In this document: piece after piece, positions 32,428-43,178 of the stretch
Layout of the letters: each line of letters opens with the position of its first letter
Numbering within the stretch: the first letter of the stretch is position 1
From: Paractinoplanes ovalisporus
Lineage (GTDB): Bacteria; Actinomycetota; Actinomycetes; Mycobacteriales; Micromonosporaceae
Direction: 5' to 3'
Assembly: GCF_016834655.1 (NCBI RefSeq)
Contig: NZ_JAENHP010000004.1
Span: 1 to 64,000, forward strand
Length of the DNA stretch: 64,000 nucleotides
Program-made: the position numbers and the translations under genes
Notes under the pieces: generated by a model
The model's input: the letters and a program-made list of their open reading frames with translations, nothing else
Told to the model about the DNA's origin: nothing
Databases searched by the model: none

Positions 32428-32651
32428 CAGCGCGGTCGGTTGTTCCAGTTGTAGAACGTGGGGATGTTCTCGAAGTGGTTCCAGGCGCACACCGCCGAGC
32501 CGTCCTCCGACGTGCTCTCGTCGCGGGCCCGCCGGGCTTCTTCCGCCTCCGCGATGAGCGCTGCCAATCCGGCCCGGGTGTCGTGCACCCGCGCCGTCAC
32601 CGGATCTGTCCCCGGCTCGTCAGACAGCCGAGGGCTCGTGATCTCGGGCAT
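32427..32651 (-). CDS. RiPP precursor peptide with multiple aromatic-X-Asn motifs
   Basis: A 74-residue peptide. Residues 1-53 look like a leader (helical, acidic, with AGLAALIAEAEEARRARDE), and the last 20 residues hold CAWNHFENIP and TFYNWNNRPR. These contain WNH (57-59), FEN (60-62), FYN (66-68) and WNN (69-71), the aromatic-X-X3 units that radical SAM/SPASM enzymes join into three-residue cyclophanes. The set-up resembles the actinobacterial multiple-cyclophane precursor AmcA as I remember it. GGAGGGAG lies 9 bases before the ATG, inside the 3' end of the maturase gene, which overlaps it by 32 bases. Confidence 0.82.
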   Translation of the reverse strand: MPEITSPRLSDEPGTDPVTARVHDTRAGLAALIAEAEEARRARDESTSEDGSAVCAWNHFENIPTFYNWNNRPR

Positions 32652-33723
32652 GGTCCAGCACTCCCTCCAGTAGGCGAATCTTGCTGTTCCGGCAGTGGTC
32701 GGTCTCGGTGGTGTCGAACCGTCCCTGCTCGAAGTAGCGGTTGGCCGCGTGGGCACCCCCGCAGAAGCCGAAGTACGGGCATGTCGCGCGGCACGACTCC
32801 ACGCCGCGCAGGAACTCGCCGATCCACGGTGTCGACGCGGCGCCGGCCAGAATCTCGGACAGCGGCGTGGTCAGCACGTTCCCGCTGGTGAAATCGCCGT
32901 AGCGCGGGTCGGAGAAGCCGGCCAGTTCGGGCGAGAGCAGCACGACCGAGCCGTCGTACGCGACCGTGGGGATCGGGTCGAGCTGCCGCGGCAGCAGGTC
33001 GTCGGCCGTGCCGTCGAGCACCGCGGACACGTAGCGCAGCGACCACTCGACCTCCCGCAGGTGGATGCGTGGGTCGGCCCGCCAAGCCGTGACCAGCTCG
33101 GCCCAGAACGCCGTCACGTCTGCCGCCGAGTGCCCACGGACCCGCGTGTTCACACCCTCCTGCTCCTCGACGTTGATGCCGAGCACGTCGCAGCCCAGGT
33201 CGAGGAAGTATCGGTAGAGCTCGGTGGCGGCGCCGGGCCGCGGGTCACCGACGACACAGAGCGCCGAAAACGGGATGGCGTGCCGCCGCAGCGCCTCGAT
33301 GCCGCGCACGATCCGGTCGTACGCGGGACGGCCGCCCCGGGTCACCCGCTCCCCGTTGCGCGCCTCGGGGCCGTCGACGCTCACGCTGACCCGTACGTCA
33401 TGGGTCTGGAAGAACTCGCACCAGGCGTCGTCGATCAGCGTGGCGTTGGTCTGCACGTGGTGCTCCACGCCGGCGCCGAAGGGCTCGAGCAGGGCCGCGA
33501 AATGCTCACGCCCGGCCGCCAGCGGCTCCCCGCCGTGCCAGACCACCGAGAACCGGCTGTCACGGGCCCAGCCCTCGACCGAGGCCGCGACGGCCCGGGC
33601 CACCTCGACCGGCATCCGCTTGTCGGCGGCCCGGAACGGCAGATAGCAGTAGGCACAGTCGAGATTGCAGAGGGTGGTGGGCTGCATGACGACGTAGGTC
33701 GGGACGGATGCGATCCCCCGCAT
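32620..33723 (-). CDS. radical SAM/SPASM peptide maturase (cyclophane-forming type)
   Basis: A 367-residue radical SAM enzyme. The CxxxCxxC cluster motif is CNLDCAYC at residues 19-26, followed by the SAM-binding VVWHGGEPLAAG. A C-terminal SPASM-like domain carries further cysteines (CRATCPYFGFCGGAHAANR and a later DHC). It should cross-link aromatic residues of the 74-residue precursor encoded immediately downstream; this resembles AmcB-type maturases. The ATG at 33723 is used; a GTG at 33753 is possible. No transporter or protease gene accompanies the pair. Confidence 0.85.
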   Translation of the reverse strand: MRGIASVPTYVVMQPTTLCNLDCAYCYLPFRAADKRMPVEVARAVAASVEGWARDSRFSVVWHGGEPLAAGREHFAALLEPFGAGVEHHVQTNATLIDDAWCEFFQTHDVRVSVSVDGPEARNGERVTRGGRPAYDRIVRGIEALRRHAIPFSALCVVGDPRPGAATELYRYFLDLGCDVLGINVEEQEGVNTRVRGHSAADVTAFWAELVTAWRADPRIHLREVEWSLRYVSAVLDGTADDLLPRQLDPIPTVAYDGSVVLLSPELAGFSDPRYGDFTSGNVLTTPLSEILAGAASTPWIGEFLRGVESCRATCPYFGFCGGAHAANRYFEQGRFDTTETDHCRNSKIRLLEGVLDHARDHEPSAV

Positions 33724-33771
33724 CCCGCTCCAGGCTCGCGCCACCCTCCGCACCCCCGTCCCTGCCGAAAA

Positions 33772-33788
33772 ACGTGAAGAACTCACGT
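33772..33788. promoter_or_regulatory. palindrome near RiPP operon transcription start
   Basis: ACGTGA-AGAAC-TCACGT is a perfect 6+6 inverted repeat with a 5-base spacer. It lies just downstream of a minus-strand -10 TAGCCT (33792-33797) and covers the predicted start near 33785; a weak -35 TTACTC (33815-33820) has 17-base spacing. It could be a repressor site for the RiPP operon. Confidence 0.5.
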
Positions 33789-33877
33789 CAGAGGCTAGGC
33801 TCTGCGGTCCAGCCGAGTAAACGAAAGATCCGCATGTGCCATATATCGACACACACGGATCATTATCGACGCAAGCC

Positions 33878-35029
33878 TCAGCCGCGGGTGTATTGCCCCA
33901 TCATCTGCACCTCGCCGGTGCCCTCGATGACCTCGCCGACCTGCCAGGCCTCGACGCCCCGGCCGGTCAGATAGGCCATCGCGCGGTCGGCGTCGTCGGA
34001 CGAGACGATCGCGAACATGCCCACGCCCATGTTGAACGTGGCCTCCATCTCGTGGTCCTCGATCCGGCCTTTGGCCTGGATGAGGTCGAAGATGGGCTGC
34101 GGGCGCCAGGTCGAGCGGTCGACCACCGCGTCGGCGTTCGCGGGCAGGATGCGGTTGAGGTTGCCGGGGATGCCGCCGCCGGTCACGTGCGAGAACGCGC
34201 GGACGTCGGTCTCCTCGATCAGGCCCAGGCAGTCCTTGGCATAGATCTTGGTGGGGGTGAGCAGTTCCTCGCCCAGGGTGCGCTGGCTGCCGAAGTCGTC
34301 GACCACCGAGTCGAGGCGCATGCGGCCGGCACCCAGCAGCACGTGACGGACCAGCGAATAGCCGTTGGAGTGCAGACCCGAGGAGCGCATCGCGATGACC
34401 GCGTCGCCGATCTCGACCCGGTCACGGCTGAGGATCTCGCTCTCCTCCACGACGCCGACGCCTGTGGCGGACACGTCGTACTCGTCGGGGCGCAGCACAC
34501 CCGGGTGCTCGGCGGTCTCGCCGCCCAGCAGCGCGCAGCCCGCGTAACGGCAACCGTCGGCGATGCCGGCGCCGATCTCGGCCACCTTGTCGGGCACGAC
34601 CTCGCCGCAGGCGATGTAGTCGAGCAGGAACAGCGGCTCGGCCCCGCAGGCGACCAGGTCGTCGACGACCATGGCGACCAGGTCGATGCCGATCGTGTCA
34701 TGGATGTCGAGCTGCTGCGCGATCACCAGCTTGGTGCCGACGCCGTCGGTCGACGAGGCCAGGATCGGGCTCTTGTACTTCGACGTGTTGAGCTTGAACA
34801 GGCCGGAGAACCCGCCCAGGTCGCCCATGACCTCGGGGCGGGTGGTCCGCTTGACCTTCGACTTCAGCAGCTCGACGGCGCGGTCACCGGCCTCGATCGA
34901 GACGCCCGCGTCCGCGTACGTCGCCGTCCGCTTGCGCATCCCGCGGCCGGCGCCGGCCGTCCAGGGCTGACGGTCGGCGCCCTCAGCGCCGTTGGACCCG
35001 GCACTGTTGCGCTCGGACACGTGCGTCAC
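33878..35029 (-). CDS. purM: phosphoribosylformylglycinamidine cyclo-ligase (AIR synthetase)
   Basis: A 383-residue PurM, forming AIR from FGAM with ATP in purine synthesis. Conserved parts: TYADAGVSIEAGDRAVELLK, ASSTDGVGTKLVIA, MVVDDLVACGAEPLFLLDY, GCALLGGETAEHPG and the SHVTGGGIPGNLNR loop. The first 30 residues are a variable extension. GGGGAGA before the GTG is the ribosome binding site. It lies 34 bases after purF in the same direction. Confidence 0.96.
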   Translation of the reverse strand: MTHVSERNSAGSNGAEGADRQPWTAGAGRGMRKRTATYADAGVSIEAGDRAVELLKSKVKRTTRPEVMGDLGGFSGLFKLNTSKYKSPILASSTDGVGTKLVIAQQLDIHDTIGIDLVAMVVDDLVACGAEPLFLLDYIACGEVVPDKVAEIGAGIADGCRYAGCALLGGETAEHPGVLRPDEYDVSATGVGVVEESEILSRDRVEIGDAVIAMRSSGLHSNGYSLVRHVLLGAGRMRLDSVVDDFGSQRTLGEELLTPTKIYAKDCLGLIEETDVRAFSHVTGGGIPGNLNRILPANADAVVDRSTWRPQPIFDLIQAKGRIEDHEMEATFNMGVGMFAIVSSDDADRAMAYLTGRGVEAWQVGEVIEGTGEVQMMGQYTRG

Positions 35030-35063
35030 GGTTCTCCCCTTAGAAGATGCTTCGTCGTCAAAG

Positions 35064-36629
35064 TCACGGGTGGTTCAGCGCGCTCGGAGCGCCCTGACCA
35101 GCCAGGTCGTACTCGTCTTCGAGCTCCGCGACGGCCGCCGTGGCCGCCTCGTCGGTGGCCGACGGCATGGAGGCCCGCTTGCCCACTCCCTCGAGCAGGT
35201 GCTTGCCGATCAGGTTGCCCGCCGGCAGCTCGATCGGGTAGTGGCCGTCGAAGCACGCCATGCACAGGCGCGTCTTCGGCTGCTCGGTGGCCGACACCAG
35301 GCCGTCCAGGGAAACATAACCCAGGGAGTCGGCTCCGATCGAGCGGCGGATGCCCTCGTTGTCGAGCCCGTTGGCCAGCAGCTCGGCCCGGGTGGCGAAG
35401 TCGATGCCGTAGAAACACGGCCACTTCACCGGCGGCGACGAGATGCGCACGTGCACCTCGAGCGCCCCGGCCTCGCGCAGCATGCGCACCAGGGCCCGCT
35501 GGGTGTTGCCGCGGACGATCGAGTCGTCGACCACGACCAGGCGCTTGCCTCGCACGACCTCGCGCAGCGGGTTGAGCTTGAGCCGGATGCCGAGCTGGCG
35601 GATCGTCTGCGACGGCTGGATGAAGGTGCGGCCGACGTACGCGTTCTTGGTGAGGCCGGCGCTGAAGGTGATGCCCGACTCTTCGGCGTAACCGATCGCG
35701 GCCGGGGTGCCCGACTCGGGGACCGGGATCACCAGGTCGGCCTCGACGGGGTGTTCCCGGGCCAGCACGCGGCCGATCTCGACCCGGGCCGAGTACATGT
35801 TGCGGCCGGCGATCGTCGTGTCGGGGCGGGCCAGATAGACGTATTCGAAGAGGCAGCCCTTGGGCTCGGGCGCGGCGAACCGGGTGGAACGCAGGCCGTG
35901 TTCGTCGACCGCCAGCATCTCGCCCGGCTCGACCTCGCGGACGAAGCTGGCGCCGACGATGTCGAGGGCCGCGGTCTCACTGGCGATCACCCAGCCCCGC
36001 TCCATGCGGCCGAGGACCAGCGGGCGTACGCCCTGAGGGTCGCGCGCGGCATAGAGCGTGCTCTCGTCCATGAAGACGAAGCTGAAGGCGCCCTTGAGCC
36101 CCGGGAGCACCTCGAGCGCGGCGGCCTCGACGGACAGGTCGGGGCGGCTGGCCAGCAGGGTGGTGACCAGGGCGGTGTCGGAGGTGGCGCTGTCGGCCTC
36201 GAGGCCCCGCTCGGCGACCTCACGGGCCAGCTCGGCGGTGTTGACCAGGTTGCCGTTGTGGGCCAGGGCGATCGTCGTGCCGGCCGTGGTGGCCCGGATC
36301 GTCGGCTGGGCGTTCTCCCAGTTCGAGCCGCCGGTGGTGGAGTAACGCGTGTGGCCGATCGCGAGGTGGCCGCGCAGGCTGGCCAGGGTCGGCTCGTCGA
36401 AGACCTGGGACACCAGACCGAGGTCCTTGTAGACCACCACGCCGGAACCGTCGCTCACCGCGATGCCGGCCGCTTCCTGGCCGCGGTGCTGAAGAGCGAA
36501 AAGCCCGAAGTAGGTGAGTTTGGCGACCTCTTCCTCGGGGGCCCAGACGCCGAAGACGCCACAGGCGTCCTGGGGGCCACGCTCCTGGGGGTCGAGATCG
36601 TCGGTCAACCGGCCGTCGCCTCGGGGCAC
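35064..36629 (-). CDS. purF: amidophosphoribosyltransferase
   Basis: A 521-residue PurF, the first committed enzyme of purine synthesis (PRPP + glutamine to phosphoribosylamine). It is of the Bacillus type: a short propeptide precedes the catalytic cysteine (QDACGVFGVW, Cys23), and the [4Fe-4S] ligands are seen in PKGCLFEYVY, WPCFYGID and RLCMACFDG. The PRPP loop is VVVDDSIVRGNT. GAGGGAG precedes the GTG start. Confidence 0.97.
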   Translation of the reverse strand: MPRGDGRLTDDLDPQERGPQDACGVFGVWAPEEEVAKLTYFGLFALQHRGQEAAGIAVSDGSGVVVYKDLGLVSQVFDEPTLASLRGHLAIGHTRYSTTGGSNWENAQPTIRATTAGTTIALAHNGNLVNTAELAREVAERGLEADSATSDTALVTTLLASRPDLSVEAAALEVLPGLKGAFSFVFMDESTLYAARDPQGVRPLVLGRMERGWVIASETAALDIVGASFVREVEPGEMLAVDEHGLRSTRFAAPEPKGCLFEYVYLARPDTTIAGRNMYSARVEIGRVLAREHPVEADLVIPVPESGTPAAIGYAEESGITFSAGLTKNAYVGRTFIQPSQTIRQLGIRLKLNPLREVVRGKRLVVVDDSIVRGNTQRALVRMLREAGALEVHVRISSPPVKWPCFYGIDFATRAELLANGLDNEGIRRSIGADSLGYVSLDGLVSATEQPKTRLCMACFDGHYPIELPAGNLIGKHLLEGVGKRASMPSATDEAATAAVAELEDEYDLAGQGAPSALNHP

Positions 36630-36722
36630 TGTCGCTCCCTCATGCTGATCTGAGCTGCTGGAAAACGTGTCGGACCGTCCGACCGACCAGTGTACGCGAG
36701 CCGGTGCGGGTCGGCCCGGCTG

Positions 36723-37094
36723 CTAATCGGTCGTCCCGCCGGTCAACGGAAGGTATTCGGTCAGATCCGTACGGATACCGCTCGCGCGCAGACGTCCGTC
36801 ACTCAGCGCATCCGCCCAGCTCACACGCTCCGTGGCGACGAGCAGCCACGTGATCGGATCCGCTTCGACCACATTGGGCGGTGTGCCGCGGGTGTGCCTG
36901 GGACCTGGAACACACTGGATCGCACCGAAAGGCGGAATCCGGACCTCCACCGATCGGCCAGGCGCCTTGGCGGCCAGCTCGGCCAGCAGTGCTCGCACAG
37001 CGTCACGCAGCACTGATCTCTCGGGTTGGGCGCCGCGATCCAGCGCGTCCAACGCTTGCTTCACCAACTCGGATTTATTGTGCGCAGGGGACAC
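36723..37094 (-). CDS. sterol carrier (SCP-like) family protein
   Basis: A 123-residue protein with an N-terminal helix pair and an SCP-like core: VEVRIPPFGAIQCVPGPRHTRGTPPN, then VEADPITWLLVATERVSWADAL, the pattern annotated as sterol carrier family next to purF in other actinobacteria. Function unknown, probably binding a hydrophobic ligand. A TATCGT -10 lies 6 bases before the GTG. Confidence 0.75.
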   Translation of the reverse strand: MSPAHNKSELVKQALDALDRGAQPERSVLRDAVRALLAELAAKAPGRSVEVRIPPFGAIQCVPGPRHTRGTPPNVVEADPITWLLVATERVSWADALSDGRLRASGIRTDLTEYLPLTGGTTD

Positions 37095-37100
37095 GTCGGG

Positions 37101-37106
37101 ACGATA
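37101..37106 (-). promoter_or_regulatory. -10 element, probable leaderless start
   Basis: Minus-strand TATCGT is 6 bases before the GTG at 37094. Confidence 0.45.
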
Positions 37107-37249
37107 CGACTCGCTTCAGCGAGATTGGTACGCGGCCCTGGGTCGCGCGATGGACGTGTGACAAGGCATAGTGGCCGACGGTGTTTTTAGTCGCGGGAAG
37201 TAACCGGCGCCCCCAAGAAGCCGGTGACCGTGCGACCGGAAGGCGGTGG

Positions 37250-39241
37250 ATGGTGGCAACGCACCTACGGACCCGGGCGGCCCAGGCCGGTGCGTTACTG
37301 GCGGTGGTCGTCGGCGGAGTGTTCGCCGCGCCCGCGGTGGCGTTTGCCAGCCCGCCGAACGTGCAGATCACCGACCTGCAGACCGAGGTCGTCTCCGGCA
37401 GCCGGGTCGACATGAAGTTCCAGGTGGCCGACACCAACGACAACGGCGGCCTGCCCGCGGCGGCCAACGTGCGGGTGAACGCGAACGGCATGACCTGCGA
37501 GGGCGACTGCAACCGGGTCACCCAGGTCGACAACGACGGCCGCGAGTTCTCCGTGCGCCTCACCGCGCCCAACGTCAACGCCGGCGAGACGCGCCAGGTG
37601 ACGGTCAACGTCACCGCCACCATCAACGGTGAGCAGGGCCGCACCAGCCAGCAGATCACGGTCAAGGGGCCCGACAAGCCGCAGACCGTCCGGCAGGTCT
37701 CGGGTCGCGTCAAGGACCAGGACGGCAAGGCTGTGGCGGGTGCCACAGTCGGCATGGAAGACAGTGCCGGCCGGATCTTCAGCACCACGTCGGACGGCTC
37801 CGGGGCCTACTCCTTCACGTCCTCCGACAGCAACCCGATCACCCCGGGCAAGATCTCGATCGGCGCCGGCAAAACCGGCTTCGAGGAGGCCGGGGTCCAG
37901 CGACAGGTCAGTGCCGGCCAGAGCGTGGTCGTCGCGCTGACGCTGAAGGCGAATGCCACCGCGAGCCCGTCCGCCTCGGCCTCGCCGACCGCCTCGGCCA
38001 GCTCCGCGCCGACCAGCGAGGCGAGCACGGAGGCGGCCCCCGACGAAACGGTCGCCACCACCGACCCCGCGACCAACAACGCCGCCGCCGAAGACAGCGG
38101 CAGCTCGATGCTCTTCATCATCATCGGCATCCTGCTGGTCGCGGCCGGCATCGGCGCGATCGTGCTGGTGGTGCTGCGCCGCCGCAACAGCGACAACGGC
38201 GGTGACGACGACGACCCGAGCAGCCTCTCCGGCGCCGGCGGGGTCGTGCCGCCGAGCCAGGGCCGCTACAACGACGCCACCCGGGTCGGCGCACCGGTCG
38301 GCGGCGGCCGCGCGAACGACGCGACCATGATCGCTCCGCGCTCCGGCGCGCCGTCCATGGCCGACGCCCCGACGGTGATCCACCGGGTGCCCGCCGCCGA
38401 GGACGAGTTCCCCGACCCCTACGGCGCTCCCATGCCGCAGCAGGGCGGGTTCGCCGGGGCGGCCGCCGGTGGCTGGAACGACCAGGGCACCAACAACCAG
38501 TACGGCGGCGGGACCCAGCAATACGGCGGGGGCACGCAGCAGTACGGCGGCGGCAACGGGCAGTACGCCGAGTCCACTCAGTACGGCGGACCGCAGAACG
38601 ACAACAACGGCTACGGCCAGCAGGGCGACGGTTACGGCGCGTACAGCGAGGCGACCGGCATGTACCGCCCCGACGGCGGCCAGGACGACGGCTACGGCGG
38701 TTACGACCAGGGCCAGCAGCACGGCGACCAGCAGTACGGCGGCGGCCAGTACGCCGGCGACCAGGGTGGTGGCGGCTACCAGGGCGGCGGTTACGGACAG
38801 CAGCAGCCCGATCAGGGCGGCTACGGATCGTCGTGGGACGCGCCGGGCAACGGCATCGACAACAACGGCTACGGCCCGCAGGGTGGGGGCCAGTACGGCG
38901 GCGCTCAGAGCGGCCAGGGCGGTCAGTACGGCGGCGGTCAGGGCGGCCAGTACGGGGGCGGCCAGGGCGGCGGCCAGCAGTACGGCGGCCAGACCGGCCA
39001 GTACGGCGGCGGCCAGGGCGGTCAGGGCGGCCAGCAGTACGGCGGCGGTTACGACGACGGCTACCAGGCTCAGGACGACCAGCGTGGCGGTTACGACGGC
39101 TACCAGGGCGGTTACGACCAGGGTGGCTACGACGACCAGCAGCAGTACGGCAACCAGGGCGGCTACGACCAGCGTGGCGGCGGGCAGTACGGCGGCCAGC
39201 CGGGAGCTCCCACCCCGCGCCGCGGAGGCCAGGACTACTAA
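37250..39241 (+). CDS. single-pass membrane protein with Gly/Gln/Tyr-rich cytoplasmic tail
   Basis: A 663-residue protein. Residues 1-34 are a signal peptide; 35-255 are extracellular and include a carboxypeptidase-regulatory-like beta domain (VSGRVKDQDGKAVAGATVGM) and a Ser/Ala/Pro-rich linker. A membrane helix (MLFIIIGILLVAAGIGAIVL, from about residue 287) ends in RRR, giving an N-out topology. The remaining 350 residues are cytoplasmic; from about 408 they are composed of QYGGGQGG- and GYDDGYQ-like units without hydrophobic core. This resembles prion-like or phase-separating tails. The function is unknown. A GTG at 37253 is an alternative start. Confidence 0.8.
   Translation: MVATHLRTRAAQAGALLAVVVGGVFAAPAVAFASPPNVQITDLQTEVVSGSRVDMKFQVADTNDNGGLPAAANVRVNANGMTCEGDCNRVTQVDNDGREFSVRLTAPNVNAGETRQVTVNVTATINGEQGRTSQQITVKGPDKPQTVRQVSGRVKDQDGKAVAGATVGMEDSAGRIFSTTSDGSGAYSFTSSDSNPITPGKISIGAGKTGFEEAGVQRQVSAGQSVVVALTLKANATASPSASASPTASASSAPTSEASTEAAPDETVATTDPATNNAAAEDSGSSMLFIIIGILLVAAGIGAIVLVVLRRRNSDNGGDDDDPSSLSGAGGVVPPSQGRYNDATRVGAPVGGGRANDATMIAPRSGAPSMADAPTVIHRVPAAEDEFPDPYGAPMPQQGGFAGAAAGGWNDQGTNNQYGGGTQQYGGGTQQYGGGNGQYAESTQYGGPQNDNNGYGQQGDGYGAYSEATGMYRPDGGQDDGYGGYDQGQQHGDQQYGGGQYAGDQGGGGYQGGGYGQQQPDQGGYGSSWDAPGNGIDNNGYGPQGGGQYGGAQSGQGGQYGGGQGGQYGGGQGGGQQYGGQTGQYGGGQGGQGGQQYGGGYDDGYQAQDDQRGGYDGYQGGYDQGGYDDQQQYGNQGGYDQRGGGQYGGQPGAPTPRRGGQDY
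38490..39215 (+). repeat. degenerate in-frame tandem repeat coding Gly/Gln/Tyr
   Basis: Short units such as CAGTACGGCGGCGG and GGCGGCCAG recur dozens of times in one reading frame with variable spacing. The repeats are coding, without fixed spacers. Confidence 0.85.
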
Positions 39242-39252
39242 GCACAGCAAAA

Positions 39253-39288
39253 AGAGAGCCGGCCAGCAGATCTGCTGGCCGGCTCTCT
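39253..39288 (-). terminator. intrinsic terminator of purL, probably bidirectional
   Basis: A perfect 36-base palindrome centred on AGATCT (18-bp arms, AGAGAGCCGGCCAGC...). On the minus strand it is followed by CTTTTTGC, a real T-run, which suits purL; it also separates the convergent Gly/Gln/Tyr protein gene. Confidence 0.88.
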
Positions 39289-39299
39289 CGTGTCTGGCG

Positions 39300-41878
<2,579 letters not shown>

Positions 41879-41879
<1 letters not shown>

Positions 41880-42580
41880 TACTGGTGTCCCCCTGCGTGT
41901 GCCCCCGCGGAGGCCCCGGCCAGGGCCCGCAGGACGGAGGTGAAGAAGCCGAGGCCGTCGAGTGACGGGCCGGTCAGCGTCTCCACCGCGTGTTCCGGAT
42001 GCGGCATGATGCCGACGACGTTGCCGGCCTCGTTGGTGATCGCGGCGATGTCACGCTGCGAACCGTTCGGGTTTCCGCGGATGTAGCGCGCGACCACGCG
42101 GCCCTCGGCCTCGAGCTGGTCGAGCGTGCGCTGGTCGGCGACGTAGCAGCCCTCGCCGTTCTTCACCGGGATCAGGATCTCCTGGCCGTCGGTGAAGCCG
42201 TTGGTCCAGGCGGTGTCGGTGGACTCGACACGCAGGAACTGGTCGCGGTTGCGGAAGTGCAGGTGCTGGTTGCGGGTGAGCGCACCGGGAAGCAGGTGCG
42301 CTTCGCAGAGGATCTGGAAGCCGTTGCAGATGCCGAGGACCGGCAGCCCGCCGCGGGCCGCGTCGACCAGCGACTCCATGACCGGGGCGAACCGGGCGAT
42401 CGCGCCGCAGCGCAGGGCGTCGCCGTAGGAGAAGCCGCCGGGCAGGACCACGGCGTCGACGCCGTGCAGGTCGGGGTCGCCGTGCCAGAGGCGGACGACG
42501 TCCGCGCCGGCGATGCGCGCGGCGCGGGCCGCGTCCCCGTCGTCGAGCGAACCCGGGAAAGTGACCACACCGATGCGCAT
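41879..42580 (-). CDS. purQ: phosphoribosylformylglycinamidine synthase, glutaminase subunit
   Basis: A 233-residue class I glutamine amidotransferase supplying ammonia to PurL. The nucleophile elbow is [10 protein letters not shown] (Cys), the oxyanion strand [11 protein letters not shown] and the catalytic His-x-Glu is [11 protein letters not shown]. It lies between purS (2 bases upstream) and purL (1-base overlap), the usual purSQL operon. Confidence 0.97.
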
Positions 42581-42582
42581 GG

Positions 42583-42840
42583 TCAGACGACCTCCGCCGA
42601 GGCGTCCTCGTGGACGTGGATGGTGAAGTCTTCGATCACCGGGTTGGCGAGCAGCTTGTCGGCGATCTCCCGAGCCCGGTCGAGGTCGGGCTCGCCCGCG
42701 AACTCGATCTCGATCCGCCGACCGATGCGGACGGACGAGACATCGGTGACCCCGAGCCTGGGCAGCGCGTTCGCTACCGCCTGGCCCTGCGGGTCGAGGA
42801 TCTCCGGCTTCAGCATGACGTCGACCACGACGCGAGCCAC
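42583..42840 (-). CDS. purS: phosphoribosylformylglycinamidine synthase subunit PurS
   Basis: An 85-residue PurS, bridging PurQ and PurL. Typical sequence: [31 protein letters not shown] and [14 protein letters not shown] lies 5 bases before the GTG at 42840; the earlier GTG at 42846 overlaps that site, so it is not used. Confidence 0.95.
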   Translation of the reverse strand: MARVVVDVMLKPEILDPQGQAVANALPRLGVTDVSSVRIGRRIEIEFAGEPDLDRAREIADKLLANPVIEDFTIHVHEDASAEVV

Positions 42841-43178
42841 GGGCACTCCTGACTGATAGGTGTAAGCACGTGGAGCCTACCTTGCGAACCACGCTACGGG
42901 ATTCTCGCCCGGTGTCGCGCACGCGACGCCGGGGGCGCTGAGCAGCCAACTCCCCGGTGATCTCGGCCACCGTGTCGATCAAAACTTCAATCAACGTCGG
43001 GTCATCACACGGTGATAGGGGAGAACTGGGTTCTAGGCGTGCGGCGGAGGGGCTCGTACGGTCGGGTCACGATCTCCACCAAGGCCGTGCGACAGCCGCC
43101 CCGCGGTCGCATCGGAACGGGGGCTCCGCCGGGGCGCGGCGTGATCATGATCTCCGCCGTGCCCCAGCGGCAAACTCG
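42841..43178. other. purS upstream region and purB 3' region
   Basis: A 338-base stretch without a gene. Nearest purS the minus strand has a TAGGCT -10-like word (42874-42879), with no good -35. Imperfect hairpins lie around 42909-42936 (CCCGG-t-GTCGC with GCGAC-g-CCGGG) and at 43131-43165. No riboswitch pattern was recognised. Confidence 0.5.
43131..43165 (-). terminator. hairpin after purB
   Basis: GGGGCGCGGCG and CGCCGTGCCCC form an 11-bp stem with one mismatch around a 13-base loop, 14 bases past the purB stop. No T-run. Confidence 0.5.

Noticed and set aside
38490..39215. Possible CRISPR array from many short repeats
   Set aside because: The repeats are in frame, variable in length, without unique spacers, and clearly encode Gly/Gln/Tyr units.
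37295..39250. Minus-strand frame of about 650 codons, Val/Leu/Ala-rich
   Set aside because: It mirrors the repeated codons of the membrane protein on the other strand and has no start signal or family match.
42841..43178. Purine riboswitch or PurR box upstream of purS
   Set aside because: No three-way junction core or known purine-riboswitch loop sequence could be found; only simple imperfect hairpins.
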